Assembly: GCF_009908285.1 (NCBI RefSeq)
Contig: NZ_JAAARM010000013.1
Coordinates: 124,001 to 188,000, forward strand
From: Pseudomonas sp. Fl4BN1
Lineage (GTDB): Bacteria; Pseudomonadota; Gammaproteobacteria; Pseudomonadales; Pseudomonadaceae
DNA: 64,000 bases
Direction: 5' to 3'
Shown here: piece after piece, positions 9,266 through 18,811 of the stretch
Numbering within the stretch: the first letter of the stretch is position 1
Layout: the number at the start of each line of letters is the position of its first letter
Notes under the pieces: generated by a model
Databases searched by the model: none
What the model was told of the DNA's origin: nothing
The model's input: only the letters and a program-made list of their open reading frames with translations
Made by a program: the position numbers and the translations under genes

Positions 9266-10129
9266 ATGGCAGAGATTACTGCAGCGTTGGTCAAAGAACT
9301 GCGCGAGCGTACCGGCGAAGGCATGATGGATTGCAAAAAGGCCTTGACCAAGGCTGGCGGCGACATCGAGAAAGCTATTGATGACATGCGTGCTTCCGGC
9401 GCGATCAAGGCTGCCAAGAAGGCTGGCAACGTTGCTGCCGAAGGCGCCATCGCCATCAAAGAAGACGGCAAGGCTGCCGTGATGATCGAAGTCAACTCGC
9501 AGACCGACTTCCTGGCTCTGCAGGACGATTTCAAGAACTTCGTCAACGCCTGCGTTGAAAAGGCTTTCGCTGAAAAACTGACCGACGCAGCTCCGCTGAT
9601 CGCCGCTCAGGAATCGGCGCGTGAAGCCCTGGTCGCCAAAGTGGGCGAGAACGTCAATATTCGTCGCCTGGTGCGTGTCGAAGCTGACGTGCTGGGTTCG
9701 TACCTGCACGGCAACAAGATCGGTGTTGTGGTCGCTCTGAAAGGCGGCAACGCTGACCTGGCTAAAGACATCGCCATGCACGTAGCTGCGAGCAACCCTG
9801 AGTTCCTGCTGCCTTCGCAAGTTTCCGCAGAAGCCATCGAGCGCGAAAAAGCCGTGTTCCTGAGCCTCAACGAAGACAAGATGAAAGGTAAGCCGGCCGA
9901 AATCGTCGAGAAGATGATTGCCGGTCGTATCAGCAAGTTCCTGGCTGAAGCCAGCCTGGTTGAGCAAGCCTTCGTCAAGAACCCAGAAGTCACCGTTGGT
10001 ACTCTGGCCAAGCAAGGCGGCGCTGAAATCGTTTCCTTCACCTACTTCAAGGTCGGTGAAGGCATCGAGAAGCCAGTAGACAACTTCGCTGAAGAAGTTG
10101 CTGCTCAGCTGGCCGCCAGCAAGCAATAA
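9266..10129 (+). CDS. tsf: Elongation factor Ts
   Basis: The GDP/GTP exchange factor for EF-Tu, 287 residues from the ATG at 9266 (MAEITAALVKELRERTGEGM), with ribosome site AAGAGGA just upstream; an earlier in-frame ATG at 9233 lacks a ribosome site. The N-terminal TGEGMMDCKKAL motif and the core TDFLALQDDF (contacting EF-Tu) are present. The gene follows rpsB as in most bacteria and is closed by a hairpin at 10155. Confidence 0.98.
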   Translation: MAEITAALVKELRERTGEGMMDCKKALTKAGGDIEKAIDDMRASGAIKAAKKAGNVAAEGAIAIKEDGKAAVMIEVNSQTDFLALQDDFKNFVNACVEKAFAEKLTDAAPLIAAQESAREALVAKVGENVNIRRLVRVEADVLGSYLHGNKIGVVVALKGGNADLAKDIAMHVAASNPEFLLPSQVSAEAIEREKAVFLSLNEDKMKGKPAEIVEKMIAGRISKFLAEASLVEQAFVKNPEVTVGTLAKQGGAEIVSFTYFKVGEGIEKPVDNFAEEVAAQLAASKQ

Positions 10130-10154
10130 GACAGTTCTCCAACTGTCGCCCAGA

Positions 10155-10188
10155 AGAGGCTGCCCGCTCACGCGCGCAGCCTCTTTTC
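10155..10188 (+). terminator. Intrinsic terminator after tsf
   Basis: AGAGGCTGC at 10155-10163 pairs with GCAGCCTCT at 10176-10184 around a 12-base loop, followed by TTT. It separates tsf from pyrH. Confidence 0.75.
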
Positions 10189-10336
10189 AAATGGGCAGGG
10201 TAATTTAGTTGTTGATCCTCGGAACCGGCTTACAAAGTCGTGTTCTGATGGCGCTGTGACAGCGTCAAGCTAGAGTGAACGCAGGCTGTAAACAGCTGCA
10301 AAGAATTTTTAAAATACGCCGCAGGAGAGATTCGCA

Positions 10337-11080
10337 ATGGCTCAGCAGGGCAGTGGTTATCAAGCTCGCTATAAACGCATTCTACTCAAGCTTAGCGGCG
10401 AGGCCCTGATGGGCTCGGAAGAGTTCGGCATCGATCCCAAGGTGCTGGATCGCATGGCGCTGGAAGTTGGCCAGTTGGTCGGCATCGGCGTCCAGGTAGG
10501 CTTGGTGATTGGTGGTGGCAACCTGTTCCGTGGTGCCGCATTGAGCGCCGCCGGGATGGATCGGGTGACGGGCGACCACATGGGCATGCTGGCCACTGTG
10601 ATGAACGCCTTGGCCATGCGCGATGCGCTGGAACGTGCGAATATCTCGGCCATCGTGATGTCGGCTATTTCCATGGTCGGCGTGACCGATCACTATGACC
10701 GCCGCAAGGCCATGCGCCACCTGAACTCCAAAGAGGTGGTGATCTTCGCGGCCGGTACCGGCAACCCGTTCTTCACTACCGACTCCGCAGCGTGCCTGCG
10801 AGCGATCGAGATCGATGCCGATGTCGTGCTCAAGGCAACCAAGGTGGATGGCGTTTACACTGCAGACCCGTTCAAGGACCCGCATGCCGAGAAGTTCGAT
10901 CATCTGACTTACGATGAAGTGCTGGATCGCAAGCTGGGTGTGATGGATCTGACTGCTATCTGCCTGTGTCGCGATCACAAGATGCCGCTGCGGGTCTTTA
11001 ACATGAACAAGCCCGGCGCCCTGCTGAATATCGTGCATGGTGGCGCTGAAGGAACCCTGATCGAGGAAGGCGAACAATGA
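10337..11080 (+). CDS. pyrH: UMP kinase
   Basis: Phosphorylates UMP to UDP, a hexameric amino-acid-kinase-fold enzyme of 247 residues. Motifs: ILLKLSGEALMG (phosphate binding), VIGGGNLFRGA and FFTTDSAACLRAIEI, all in expected positions. The ribosome site is AGGAGA. Its stop overlaps the frr start by 4 bp (ATGA), implying translational coupling. Confidence 0.97.
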   Translation: MAQQGSGYQARYKRILLKLSGEALMGSEEFGIDPKVLDRMALEVGQLVGIGVQVGLVIGGGNLFRGAALSAAGMDRVTGDHMGMLATVMNALAMRDALERANISAIVMSAISMVGVTDHYDRRKAMRHLNSKEVVIFAAGTGNPFFTTDSAACLRAIEIDADVVLKATKVDGVYTADPFKDPHAEKFDHLTYDEVLDRKLGVMDLTAICLCRDHKMPLRVFNMNKPGALLNIVHGGAEGTLIEEGEQ

Positions 11081-11634
11081 TCAACGAGATCAAGAAAGAC
11101 GCTCAAGAGCGCATGAAGAAGTCCCTGGAATCCCTGGTGCATGCATTCAGCCGCATTCGTACCGGCCAGGCCCACCCGAGCATCTTGGCGGGCGTTATGG
11201 TGCCTTACTACGGCACTGATACTCCGATCAATCAGGTGGCCAACGTCACTGTGAAAGATTCTCGTACCCTGCAAGTGGTTGCGTTTGAACGCAACATGCT
11301 GGCTGCTGTGGACAAGGCGATCCAGAGTTCCGGTCTGGGCTTCAACCCGACCAACCTGGGTGAGTTGCTGTTGATCGGCATGCCGGCCCTGACCGAAGAA
11401 ACCCGCAAGGGCTTCACCAAGCAAGCCCGTGAAGCGGCAGAAGATGCCCGCATTGCAGTGCGCAATGTGCGTCGTGACGCGCTGAGCCAGCTCAAGGACT
11501 TGGTCAAGGAAAAAGAAATCAGCGAAGACGACGAGCGTCGTGCGGCTGACGATATCCAGAAGCTGACCGACAAGTTCGTGGCTGAAATCGAAGTGGCCGT
11601 GAAGCAGAAAGAAGCCGACTTGATGGCTGTATAA
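11077..11634 (+). CDS. frr: Ribosome recycling factor
   Basis: A tRNA-mimic protein of 185 residues that splits post-termination ribosomes with EF-G. The start is MINEIKKDAQERMKKSLESL, and the conserved IRTGQAHPSIL and VRRDALSQLKDL segments are present. It overlaps pyrH by 4 bp and is followed 15 bp later by uppS. Confidence 0.98.
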   Translation: MINEIKKDAQERMKKSLESLVHAFSRIRTGQAHPSILAGVMVPYYGTDTPINQVANVTVKDSRTLQVVAFERNMLAAVDKAIQSSGLGFNPTNLGELLLIGMPALTEETRKGFTKQAREAAEDARIAVRNVRRDALSQLKDLVKEKEISEDDERRAADDIQKLTDKFVAEIEVAVKQKEADLMAV

Positions 11635-11649
11635 GGGTCGGGCGTTTTC

Positions 11650-12405
11650 ATGGAAAAGACCAAACAGCCTGTACCATCTTCGGTGCCGCGACATGTCGCG
11701 ATTATCATGGATGGTAATAACCGCTGGGCTAAAAAGCGCTTTATGCCGGGTGTTGCCGGGCATAAGGCGGGCGTCGATGCGGTACGTGCCGTCATTGAGG
11801 TGTGTGCTGAGGCCAAGGTCGAAGTCCTGACCCTGTTTGCCTTTTCCAGTGAGAACTGGCAGCGCCCTGCAGATGAAGTCAGTGCCTTGATGGATCTGTT
11901 CTTCAAGGCGCTGCGCCGTGAGGCCAAGCGTCTCAACGAAAACAACATCAGTCTGCGGATCATTGGTGACCGTTCGCGCTTTCATCCCGAGTTACAGGTG
12001 GCGATGCGCGAGGCGGAAGCCATTACCGCGGGCAGCGGTCGTTTCATTTTGCAGATCGCCGCCAACTATGGCGGGCAGTGGGATATCGCCCAGGCCGCCC
12101 AGCGCCTGGCGCGCGAGGTTCAAGCCGGTCATTTGCGTCCCGAGGATATTACTCCGGGGCTGTTGCAGACCTGCCTGGCGACCGGCGACTTGCCGTTGCC
12201 GGATCTGTGCATCCGTACTGGCGGTGAACATCGCATCAGCAATTTCCTGCTTTGGCAGCTGGCTTATGCCGAGCTGTACTTCTCCGACCTGTTCTGGCCG
12301 GACTTCAAACACGAAGCCATGCGTACTGCGCTGGCCGATTACGCATCTCGCCAGCGGCGTTTCGGTAAAACGAGCGAGCAGGTCGAGGCTGGAGCCCGGG
12401 TTTAA
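11650..12405 (+). CDS. uppS: Undecaprenyl diphosphate synthase
   Basis: Makes the C55 lipid carrier for peptidoglycan and O-antigen by cis-condensation of isopentenyl diphosphate. It has 251 residues with HVAIIMDGNNRWAKKR (catalytic Asp), FAFSSENWQRP and IRTGGEHRISNFLLWQ. Its last base is the first base of the cdsA start codon, so translation is probably coupled. It fits the isoprenoid/lipid cassette with dxr and cdsA. Confidence 0.97.
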   Translation: MEKTKQPVPSSVPRHVAIIMDGNNRWAKKRFMPGVAGHKAGVDAVRAVIEVCAEAKVEVLTLFAFSSENWQRPADEVSALMDLFFKALRREAKRLNENNISLRIIGDRSRFHPELQVAMREAEAITAGSGRFILQIAANYGGQWDIAQAAQRLAREVQAGHLRPEDITPGLLQTCLATGDLPLPDLCIRTGGEHRISNFLLWQLAYAELYFSDLFWPDFKHEAMRTALADYASRQRRFGKTSEQVEAGARV

Positions 12406-13208
12406 TGCTTAAACAACGAATCATTACTGCGCTGATCTTGCTGCCGATCGCTTTGTGCGGTTTTTTCCTGCTCGAGGGTTCGGGGTTTGCCCTGTTCATC
12501 GGGCTGGTGGTAAGCCTGGGTGCTTGGGAATGGGCGCGACTGGCGGGTTTTGAGGCGCAGCCGGCTCGGGTTGCCTATGCACTGTCAGTGGCAGCTCTGT
12601 TGTTCCTTATGTATCTGATTCCTGGCGTCGCCCCCTGGGTTCTGGGGGCTGCGGTGTTGTGGTGGGGCTTGGCGACTTTCCTGGTGCTCACCTATCCGCG
12701 TTCCAGTGAGCAATGGTCCGGTGCTGCGCCCAAGCTGTTGATCGGTTTGCTGATCCTGTTGCCAGCCTGGCAAGGGCTGGTATTCATCAAGCAGTTGCCG
12801 CTGGGCAACTGGCTGATCATGGCGGTGATGGTACTGGTCTGGGGGGCGGACATCGGCGCCTACTTCTCCGGCAAGGCTTTCGGCAAGCGCAAGCTGGCGC
12901 CGCAGGTCAGTCCTGGCAAGAGCTGGGAGGGCGTGTATGGCGGTCTGGTATTGAGTCTGGTGATCACCGCGGTAGTGGGGTTGGTCCGTGGCTGGAGTCT
13001 TGGGCAAATCGTTCTGGGGCTGCTTGGGGCGGCCATCGTGGTCTTCATCTCAGTGGTCGGTGACCTGACCGAGAGCATGTTCAAGCGCCAGGCCGGGATC
13101 AAGGACAGCAGCAACCTGTTGCCTGGTCACGGTGGTGTTCTGGACCGGATCGACAGCCTGACAGCGGCAATTCCGGTATTCGCGGTGCTGTGGATGGCCG
13201 CGCAGTGA
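12405..13208 (+). CDS. cdsA: Phosphatidate cytidylyltransferase
   Basis: An inner-membrane enzyme of 267 residues making CDP-diacylglycerol, the precursor of all phospholipids. It has several hydrophobic segments in the first 230 residues. The C-terminal signature (FKRQAGIKDSSNLLPGHGG followed by VLDRIDSL) is diagnostic of the family. It overlaps uppS by 1 bp and dxr by 4 bp (GTGA). Confidence 0.97.
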   Translation: MLKQRIITALILLPIALCGFFLLEGSGFALFIGLVVSLGAWEWARLAGFEAQPARVAYALSVAALLFLMYLIPGVAPWVLGAAVLWWGLATFLVLTYPRSSEQWSGAAPKLLIGLLILLPAWQGLVFIKQLPLGNWLIMAVMVLVWGADIGAYFSGKAFGKRKLAPQVSPGKSWEGVYGGLVLSLVITAVVGLVRGWSLGQIVLGLLGAAIVVFISVVGDLTESMFKRQAGIKDSSNLLPGHGGVLDRIDSLTAAIPVFAVLWMAAQ

Positions 13209-14395
13209 GCCGTGTGCAGCAGATCACGGTTCTCGGGGCTACGGGTTCCATCGGTCTGAGTACTCTGGATGTGATTGCCCGTCATCCAGATCGCTATCAG
13301 GTATTCGCTCTTACGGGGTTCAGTCGTGTAGCTGAGCTGCTGGCACTGTGCGTACGCCATGTACCTCGCTTTGCGGTGGTGCCAGAGGCTGCCGCTGCCA
13401 GTCGCCTGCAGGAAGGCCTGCTGGCCGCAGGCTTGTCGACGCAGGTGCTGGTCGGTGAGCAGGGGTTGTGCGAGGTGGCATCGGCCCCTGAGGTCGACGC
13501 GGTGATGGCGGCAATTGTCGGGGCGGCGGGCTTGCGTCCGACCCTGGCGGCAGTCGAGGCTGGCAAGAAAATCCTCCTGGCCAATAAAGAAGCGCTGGTG
13601 ATGTCCGGTGCGCTGTTCATGCAGGCGGTGGGTAAGAGTGGCTCGGTGCTGCTGCCTATCGACAGTGAGCACAACGCGATTTTTCAATGCATGCCCGCGG
13701 ATTTTTCCCGGGGGCTGAGTCAGGTGGGTGTACGGCGGATTTTGTTGACCGCGTCGGGTGGTCCATTCCGTCAGACGCCTCTGGCCGAGCTTGAGCATGT
13801 TTCGCCGGAGCAGGCCTGCGCTCATCCGAACTGGTCCATGGGGCGCAAGATCTCGGTGGATTCGGCGAGCATGATGAACAAAGGGCTGGAGCTGATCGAG
13901 GCGTGCTGGCTGTTCGATGCCAAGCCTTCACAGGTCGAGGTGGTGGTGCATCCGCAAAGCGTGATCCACTCGCTGGTGGATTATGTCGATGGTTCGGTGC
14001 TGGCGCAGCTGGGTAATCCGGATATGCGCACCCCCATCGCCAATGCCCTGGCCTGGCCGGAGCGCATCGACTCCGGTGTGGCGCCGCTGGACCTGTTTGC
14101 AATTGCCCGCCTGGACTTCCAGGCGCCGGACGAGCAGCGGTTCCCATGTCTGCGCTTGGCTCGCCAGGCTGCCGAGGCGGGCGATAGCGCTCCGGCGATG
14201 TTGAATGCAGCCAATGAAGTGGCGGTTTCGGCGTTTCTCGAACGGCGCATCCGTTATCCGGAGATCGCGAGTATCATCGACGAAGTTTTAAGTCGTGAGC
14301 CGGTGTTTGCAGTCAATGAGCTGGGCGCTGTATTTGCGGCAGACGCCAAGGCTCGGAGCCTGGCTGAACAATGGTTGCAGCGTAACGGACGGTAG
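13205..14395 (+). CDS. dxr: 1-deoxy-D-xylulose 5-phosphate reductoisomerase
   Basis: The second step of the MEP isoprenoid pathway: NADPH-dependent rearrangement and reduction of DXP to MEP. The GTG at 13205 gives 396 residues (MSRVQQITVLGATGSIG), the usual length; an in-frame ATG at 13190 would extend into cdsA. Present are the NADPH loop GATGSIG, the metal-site region IDSEHNAIFQ and GRKISVDSASMMNKGLE. The fosmidomycin target ispF and ispD are elsewhere in the window. Confidence 0.97.
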   Translation: MSRVQQITVLGATGSIGLSTLDVIARHPDRYQVFALTGFSRVAELLALCVRHVPRFAVVPEAAAASRLQEGLLAAGLSTQVLVGEQGLCEVASAPEVDAVMAAIVGAAGLRPTLAAVEAGKKILLANKEALVMSGALFMQAVGKSGSVLLPIDSEHNAIFQCMPADFSRGLSQVGVRRILLTASGGPFRQTPLAELEHVSPEQACAHPNWSMGRKISVDSASMMNKGLELIEACWLFDAKPSQVEVVVHPQSVIHSLVDYVDGSVLAQLGNPDMRTPIANALAWPERIDSGVAPLDLFAIARLDFQAPDEQRFPCLRLARQAAEAGDSAPAMLNAANEVAVSAFLERRIRYPEIASIIDEVLSREPVFAVNELGAVFAADAKARSLAEQWLQRNGR

Positions 14396-14444
14396 GATTC
14401 GTGACCCGCGCGAGTGGCGGCGAATAGGATTGCGGAGAAAGTAG

Positions 14445-15797
14445 ATGAGCGCGCTCTATATGATTGTCGGCACCCTGGTAGCCCTGGGCGTGCTGGTCAC
14501 CTTCCATGAATTTGGTCACTTCTGGGTCGCACGTCGTTGTGGCGTCAAGGTGCTGCGGTTCTCCGTGGGCTTCGGTATGCCCCTGTTGCGCTGGCACGAT
14601 CGTCGTGGCACCGAGTTCGTGATCGCCGCCATTCCCTTGGGCGGTTACGTGAAAATGCTCGATGAGCGTGAAGGCGAGGTGGCAGCCGAGGAATTCGACC
14701 AGACCTTCAATCGCAAGTCCGTTGGTCAGCGCATTGCCATTGTCGCGGCAGGCCCGATTGCCAACTTTCTCCTGGCACTGGTGTTTTTCTGGGGCTTGGC
14801 GATGCTGGGTAGCCAGCAGGTACGGCCGGTCATCGGCGATGTCGAGGCGGGCAGTATCGCCGCCAAGGCTGGGCTCGGCGCTGGCCAGGAAATTGTCGCT
14901 ATTGATGGTGAACCGACTTCCGGCTGGGCAGCGGTGAACTTGCAGTTGGTGCGACGCCTTGGCGAGTCCGGCGCGTTGCAGGTGCTGGTGCGTGAGCAAG
15001 GCACGACAGTGGATTCGCCACGCCAGCTGGAGCTGGACAAGTGGCTCAAGGGGGCTGACGAGCCGGACCCGATTCGCTCTCTGGGCATTCGCCCATGGCG
15101 TCCGGCGTTGCCGCCGGTATTGGCTGAACTTGACCCTAAGGGCCCGGCCCAGGCGGCTGGCCTGAAAACCGGCGACCGTCTGTTGGCCCTTGATGGTCAG
15201 TCGCTAAACGACTGGCAGCAAGTGGTTGATTGGGTGCGTGTGCGCCCCGATACCAAAATTGTGCTGCATGTCGAGCGCGATGGTGCTCCAATCGATGTCC
15301 CTGTGACCTTGGCCAGTCGTGGCGAAAGCAAAGCGCCAAACGGCTACCTTGGGGCGGGAGTGAAGGCCGTGGATTGGCCGCCGGAGATGCTGCGCGAGGT
15401 CAGTTACGGGCCTCTCGAGGCGATTGGCGAAGGCGCCCGGCGTACTTGGACCATGAGTGTCCTGACCCTCGAATCACTGAAGAAAATGTTGTTCGGCGAG
15501 CTCTCGGTAAAAAACTTGAGTGGACCGATAACCATTGCTAAAGTGGCGGGCGCTTCTGCCCAGTCGGGCATTGCTGATTTCTTGAATTTCCTTGCTTATC
15601 TGAGTATTAGCCTGGGTGTTCTGAATTTGTTGCCCATCCCGGTACTGGATGGGGGACATTTGTTGTTTTATCTGATCGAGTGGGCGCGTGGTCGTCCCTT
15701 GTCGGATCGGGTGCAGGGTTGGGGGATACAGATCGGTATCAGCTTGGTGGTCGGAGTCATGCTGCTTGCTCTGGTCAACGATCTGGGTCGTCTGTAA
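14445..15797 (+). CDS. rseP: Site-2 zinc metalloprotease RseP
   Basis: An inner-membrane intramembrane protease that makes the second cut in anti-sigma factor RseA/MucA, releasing sigma E/AlgU. It has 450 residues. The zinc motif HEFGH lies in TM1 (about residue 21). Two PDZ domains occupy about 110-190 and 220-300, and the LDGGH motif lies in a late TM segment. Upstream of bamA and skp, it links envelope-stress sensing to outer-membrane assembly. Confidence 0.97.
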   Translation: MSALYMIVGTLVALGVLVTFHEFGHFWVARRCGVKVLRFSVGFGMPLLRWHDRRGTEFVIAAIPLGGYVKMLDEREGEVAAEEFDQTFNRKSVGQRIAIVAAGPIANFLLALVFFWGLAMLGSQQVRPVIGDVEAGSIAAKAGLGAGQEIVAIDGEPTSGWAAVNLQLVRRLGESGALQVLVREQGTTVDSPRQLELDKWLKGADEPDPIRSLGIRPWRPALPPVLAELDPKGPAQAAGLKTGDRLLALDGQSLNDWQQVVDWVRVRPDTKIVLHVERDGAPIDVPVTLASRGESKAPNGYLGAGVKAVDWPPEMLREVSYGPLEAIGEGARRTWTMSVLTLESLKKMLFGELSVKNLSGPITIAKVAGASAQSGIADFLNFLAYLSISLGVLNLLPIPVLDGGHLLFYLIEWARGRPLSDRVQGWGIQIGISLVVGVMLLALVNDLGRL

Positions 15798-15871
15798 CGC
15801 TTCGCTGAATTGCGAATCTGCCGCATTTTGCGGCAGTTTGTTTATTGCCAGTTGGAATAAGAAAGGACTTC

Positions 15872-18259
15872 ATGAAACGTCTGCTGCTAACTGCGGTTCT
15901 CACCGTATTGATGATCGCCGAAGTTCACGCCGAGTCCTTCACTATCTCCGATATCCGGGTCAACGGCCTCCAGCGCGTTTCCGCGGGTAGCGTCTTTGGG
16001 GCCTTGCCGTTGAACGTCGGTGAGCAGGCGGACGATCGTCGCCTGGTGGAATCCACTCGTGCGCTGTTCAAAACCGGTTTCTTTCAAGATATCCAACTGG
16101 GCCGCGATGGCAACGTTCTGGTCATCACGGTAGTCGAACGGCCGTCGGTTGCCAGTATCGAGATCGAAGGCAACAAGGCGATCTCTACTGAAGACCTGAT
16201 GAAAGGCCTCAAGCAGTCCGGTCTGGCTGAAGGTGAAATCTTCCAGCGTGCGACCCTCGAAGGCGTGCGTAACGAGCTGCAGCGTCAATATGTCGCTCAG
16301 GGCCGTTACTCGGCTACCGTTGAGACCGAAGTGGTGCCGCAGCCACGTAACCGGGTTGGCCTGAAGGTCAATATCAACGAAGGCACGGTCGCTGCCATCC
16401 AGCACATCAACGTGGTGGGTAACACGGTCTTCCCTGATGAAGACTTGATCGGCCTGTTCGAGCTGAAGACCACCAACTGGCTGTCGTTCTTCAAGAACGA
16501 TGATAAGTACGCCCGTGAAAAACTCTCCGGTGACCTGGAGCGTCTGCGTTCCTATTACCTGGACCGCGGCTATATCAACATGGATATCGCTTCGACCCAG
16601 GTGTCCATCACCCCGGACAAGAAGCACGTCTACATCACTGTTAACGTCAACGAAGGCGAGAAGTACAGCGTTCGTGACGTGAAGCTCAGCGGTGACTTGA
16701 AAGTGCCTGAAGACCAGGTCAAGGCGTTGCTGCTGGTGGAAAAGGGCCAGGTGTTCTCGCGCAAGCTGATGACCACCACTTCTGAACTGATCACCCGCCG
16801 TCTGGGTAACGAGGGTTATACCTTCGCCAACGTCAACGGCGTGCCTCAGCCACACGACGAAGATCACACAGTGGACATCACCTTCGTGGTGGACCCGGGC
16901 AAGCGTGCTTACGTCAACCGCATCAACTTCCGTGGCAATACCAAGTCCGAGGACGAGGTATTGCGTCGTGAAATGCGTCAGATGGAAGGCGGTTGGGCGT
17001 CGACCTACCTGATCGACCAATCCAAGACCCGTCTTGAGCGCCTGGGCTTCTTCAAGGAAGTCAACGTCGAGACCCCGGCTGTTCCGGGTGTCGATGACCA
17101 GGTTGACGTGAATTACGCCGTTGAAGAACAAGCCTCCGGCTCGATCACCGCCAGTGTCGGTTTTGCCCAGAGTGCTGGCCTGATCCTCGGAGGTTCGATC
17201 ACTCAGAACAACTTCCTGGGTACCGGTAACAAGGTCAGCATCGGCCTGACCCGCAGCGAATACCAGAGCCGCTACAACTTCGGCTACGTAGACCCCTACT
17301 GGACTGCCGATGGCGTGAGCCTGGGTTACAACGCCTTCTATCGCACCACTGACTACAAAGACCTCGATGTCAACGTCGCCAGCTATGCGGTGGATAGCCT
17401 GGGTGCCGGCGTCAGCGTGGGTTACCCGATCAGTGAGACTTCGCGTCTGACCTTCGGTCTGACTGCGCAACAGGACAAGATCAAGACTGGCCTGTACACC
17501 GTCGACGAAATTTTTGACTTCGTGAACCAGCAGGGCAGTAACTACCTTAACTTCAAGGCTTCCGCCGGCTGGTCCGAGTCGACCCTGAACAAAGGCGTGC
17601 TGGCCACTCGTGGCCACTCTCAGAGCCTGGTTCTGGAAGCAACCACTCCGGGTAGCGACCTGTCGTTCTTCAAGCTCGACTACCGTGGCCAGTTGTTCCA
17701 GCCGCTGACTGAAAATTACACCATGCGCTTCCACACCGAGTTGGGCTATGGCGATGGCTATGGTTCTACCAATGGCTTGCCGTTCTACGAGAACTACTAT
17801 GCTGGTGGTTTCAACTCGGTTCGTGGTTTCAAAGACAGCACCTTGGGTCCGCGTAGTACCCCAAGTCGTGGTGTTAATGCGACCGGCAACGCTGGCACTG
17901 CAGCTGACCCGGATCAGGATCCGCTGCCGTTCGGTGGTAACGTGTTGATCCAAGGTGGTGCTGAATTGCTGTTTCCACTGCCATTCGTCAAGGATCAGCG
18001 TTCTCTGCGGACTTCGGTGTTCTGGGATGTGGGTAACGTATTCGACTCCAAATGCTCGAACGTAAAAAATACCAACGGCGTTTCCTCCAATACGCAGTGC
18101 AACGACATCAGTCTCAGCAATTTGGCCAGCTCCGTGGGTGTTGGTGTGACTTGGGTCACCGCCCTGGGCCCACTGAGTTTTGCCCTGGCAATGCCAGTGA
18201 AGAAACCGAATAACGCTGAAACTCAGGTGTTTCAATTCTCCCTCGGTCAGACTTTCTAA
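15872..18259 (+). CDS. bamA: Outer membrane protein assembly factor BamA
   Basis: The central beta-barrel of the BAM complex that folds outer-membrane proteins. It has 795 residues from the ATG at 15872 (MKRLLLTAVLTVLMIAEVHA, a signal peptide); an earlier in-frame TTG lacks a ribosome site, while AAAGGA precedes this ATG. Five POTRA domains span about 22-420 and a 16-strand barrel follows, with the VRGF-type lid motif (FNSVRGFKDSTLG) and a C-terminal Phe (SLGQTF). It is followed by its partner chaperone skp. Confidence 0.97.
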   Translation: MKRLLLTAVLTVLMIAEVHAESFTISDIRVNGLQRVSAGSVFGALPLNVGEQADDRRLVESTRALFKTGFFQDIQLGRDGNVLVITVVERPSVASIEIEGNKAISTEDLMKGLKQSGLAEGEIFQRATLEGVRNELQRQYVAQGRYSATVETEVVPQPRNRVGLKVNINEGTVAAIQHINVVGNTVFPDEDLIGLFELKTTNWLSFFKNDDKYAREKLSGDLERLRSYYLDRGYINMDIASTQVSITPDKKHVYITVNVNEGEKYSVRDVKLSGDLKVPEDQVKALLLVEKGQVFSRKLMTTTSELITRRLGNEGYTFANVNGVPQPHDEDHTVDITFVVDPGKRAYVNRINFRGNTKSEDEVLRREMRQMEGGWASTYLIDQSKTRLERLGFFKEVNVETPAVPGVDDQVDVNYAVEEQASGSITASVGFAQSAGLILGGSITQNNFLGTGNKVSIGLTRSEYQSRYNFGYVDPYWTADGVSLGYNAFYRTTDYKDLDVNVASYAVDSLGAGVSVGYPISETSRLTFGLTAQQDKIKTGLYTVDEIFDFVNQQGSNYLNFKASAGWSESTLNKGVLATRGHSQSLVLEATTPGSDLSFFKLDYRGQLFQPLTENYTMRFHTELGYGDGYGSTNGLPFYENYYAGGFNSVRGFKDSTLGPRSTPSRGVNATGNAGTAADPDQDPLPFGGNVLIQGGAELLFPLPFVKDQRSLRTSVFWDVGNVFDSKCSNVKNTNGVSSNTQCNDISLSNLASSVGVGVTWVTALGPLSFALAMPVKKPNNAETQVFQFSLGQTF

Positions 18260-18304
18260 TAGCCTGATCCAAGATAACGACAATGGATTTTGTAGGAGTG
18301 CATC

Positions 18305-18808
18305 GTGCGTAAGTTGACTCAATTGGTTCTCCTGGCCACCGTTCTGGTCGCGAGCCCGGCATTTGCCGACATGAAAATTGCTGTACTGAACTATCAGATG
18401 GCTTTGCTGGAATCCGACGCTGCGAAGAAGTACGCAGTGGACGCAGAGAAGAAGTTCGGCCCGCAACTGACCAAGCTGAAAACGTTGGAAAGCAGTGCCA
18501 AGGGCATCCAGGATCGCCTGGTTGCCGGTGGCGACAAGATGCAGCAAGGCGAGCGTGAGCGTCTGGAACTCGAGTTCAAGCAAAAGGCCCGTGATTTCCA
18601 GTTCCAATCCAAGGAACTGAACGAAGCCAAAGCCGTGGCTGACCGTGAAATGCTCAAGCAGTTGAAGCCGAAGCTGGACAGCGCAGTTGAAGAAGTCATC
18701 AAGAAAGGTGCTTTCGATCTGGTCTTCGAACGTGGCGCAGTGATCGATGTCAAGCCTCAGTACGACATCACCCGCCAGGTTATCGAGCGCATGAATCAGC
18801 TGAAGTAA
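18305..18808 (+). CDS. skp: Periplasmic chaperone Skp/OmpH
   Basis: A trimeric periplasmic chaperone that carries unfolded outer-membrane proteins to BamA. It has 167 residues from a GTG start with ribosome site AGGAG. A cleavable signal (residues 1-22, ending at AFADMKI) precedes a mature protein that is largely long coiled-coil tentacles rich in Lys and Glu. It sits between bamA and lpxD, as in most gammaproteobacteria. Confidence 0.95.
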   Translation: MRKLTQLVLLATVLVASPAFADMKIAVLNYQMALLESDAAKKYAVDAEKKFGPQLTKLKTLESSAKGIQDRLVAGGDKMQQGERERLELEFKQKARDFQFQSKELNEAKAVADREMLKQLKPKLDSAVEEVIKKGAFDLVFERGAVIDVKPQYDITRQVIERMNQLK

Positions 18809-18811
18809 ACC

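Noticed and set aside
15887..18607. Leftward open frame of 906 codons opposite bamA and skp
   Set aside because: It is the antisense shadow of strongly codon-biased bamA; it has no ribosome site and no recognisable domain.
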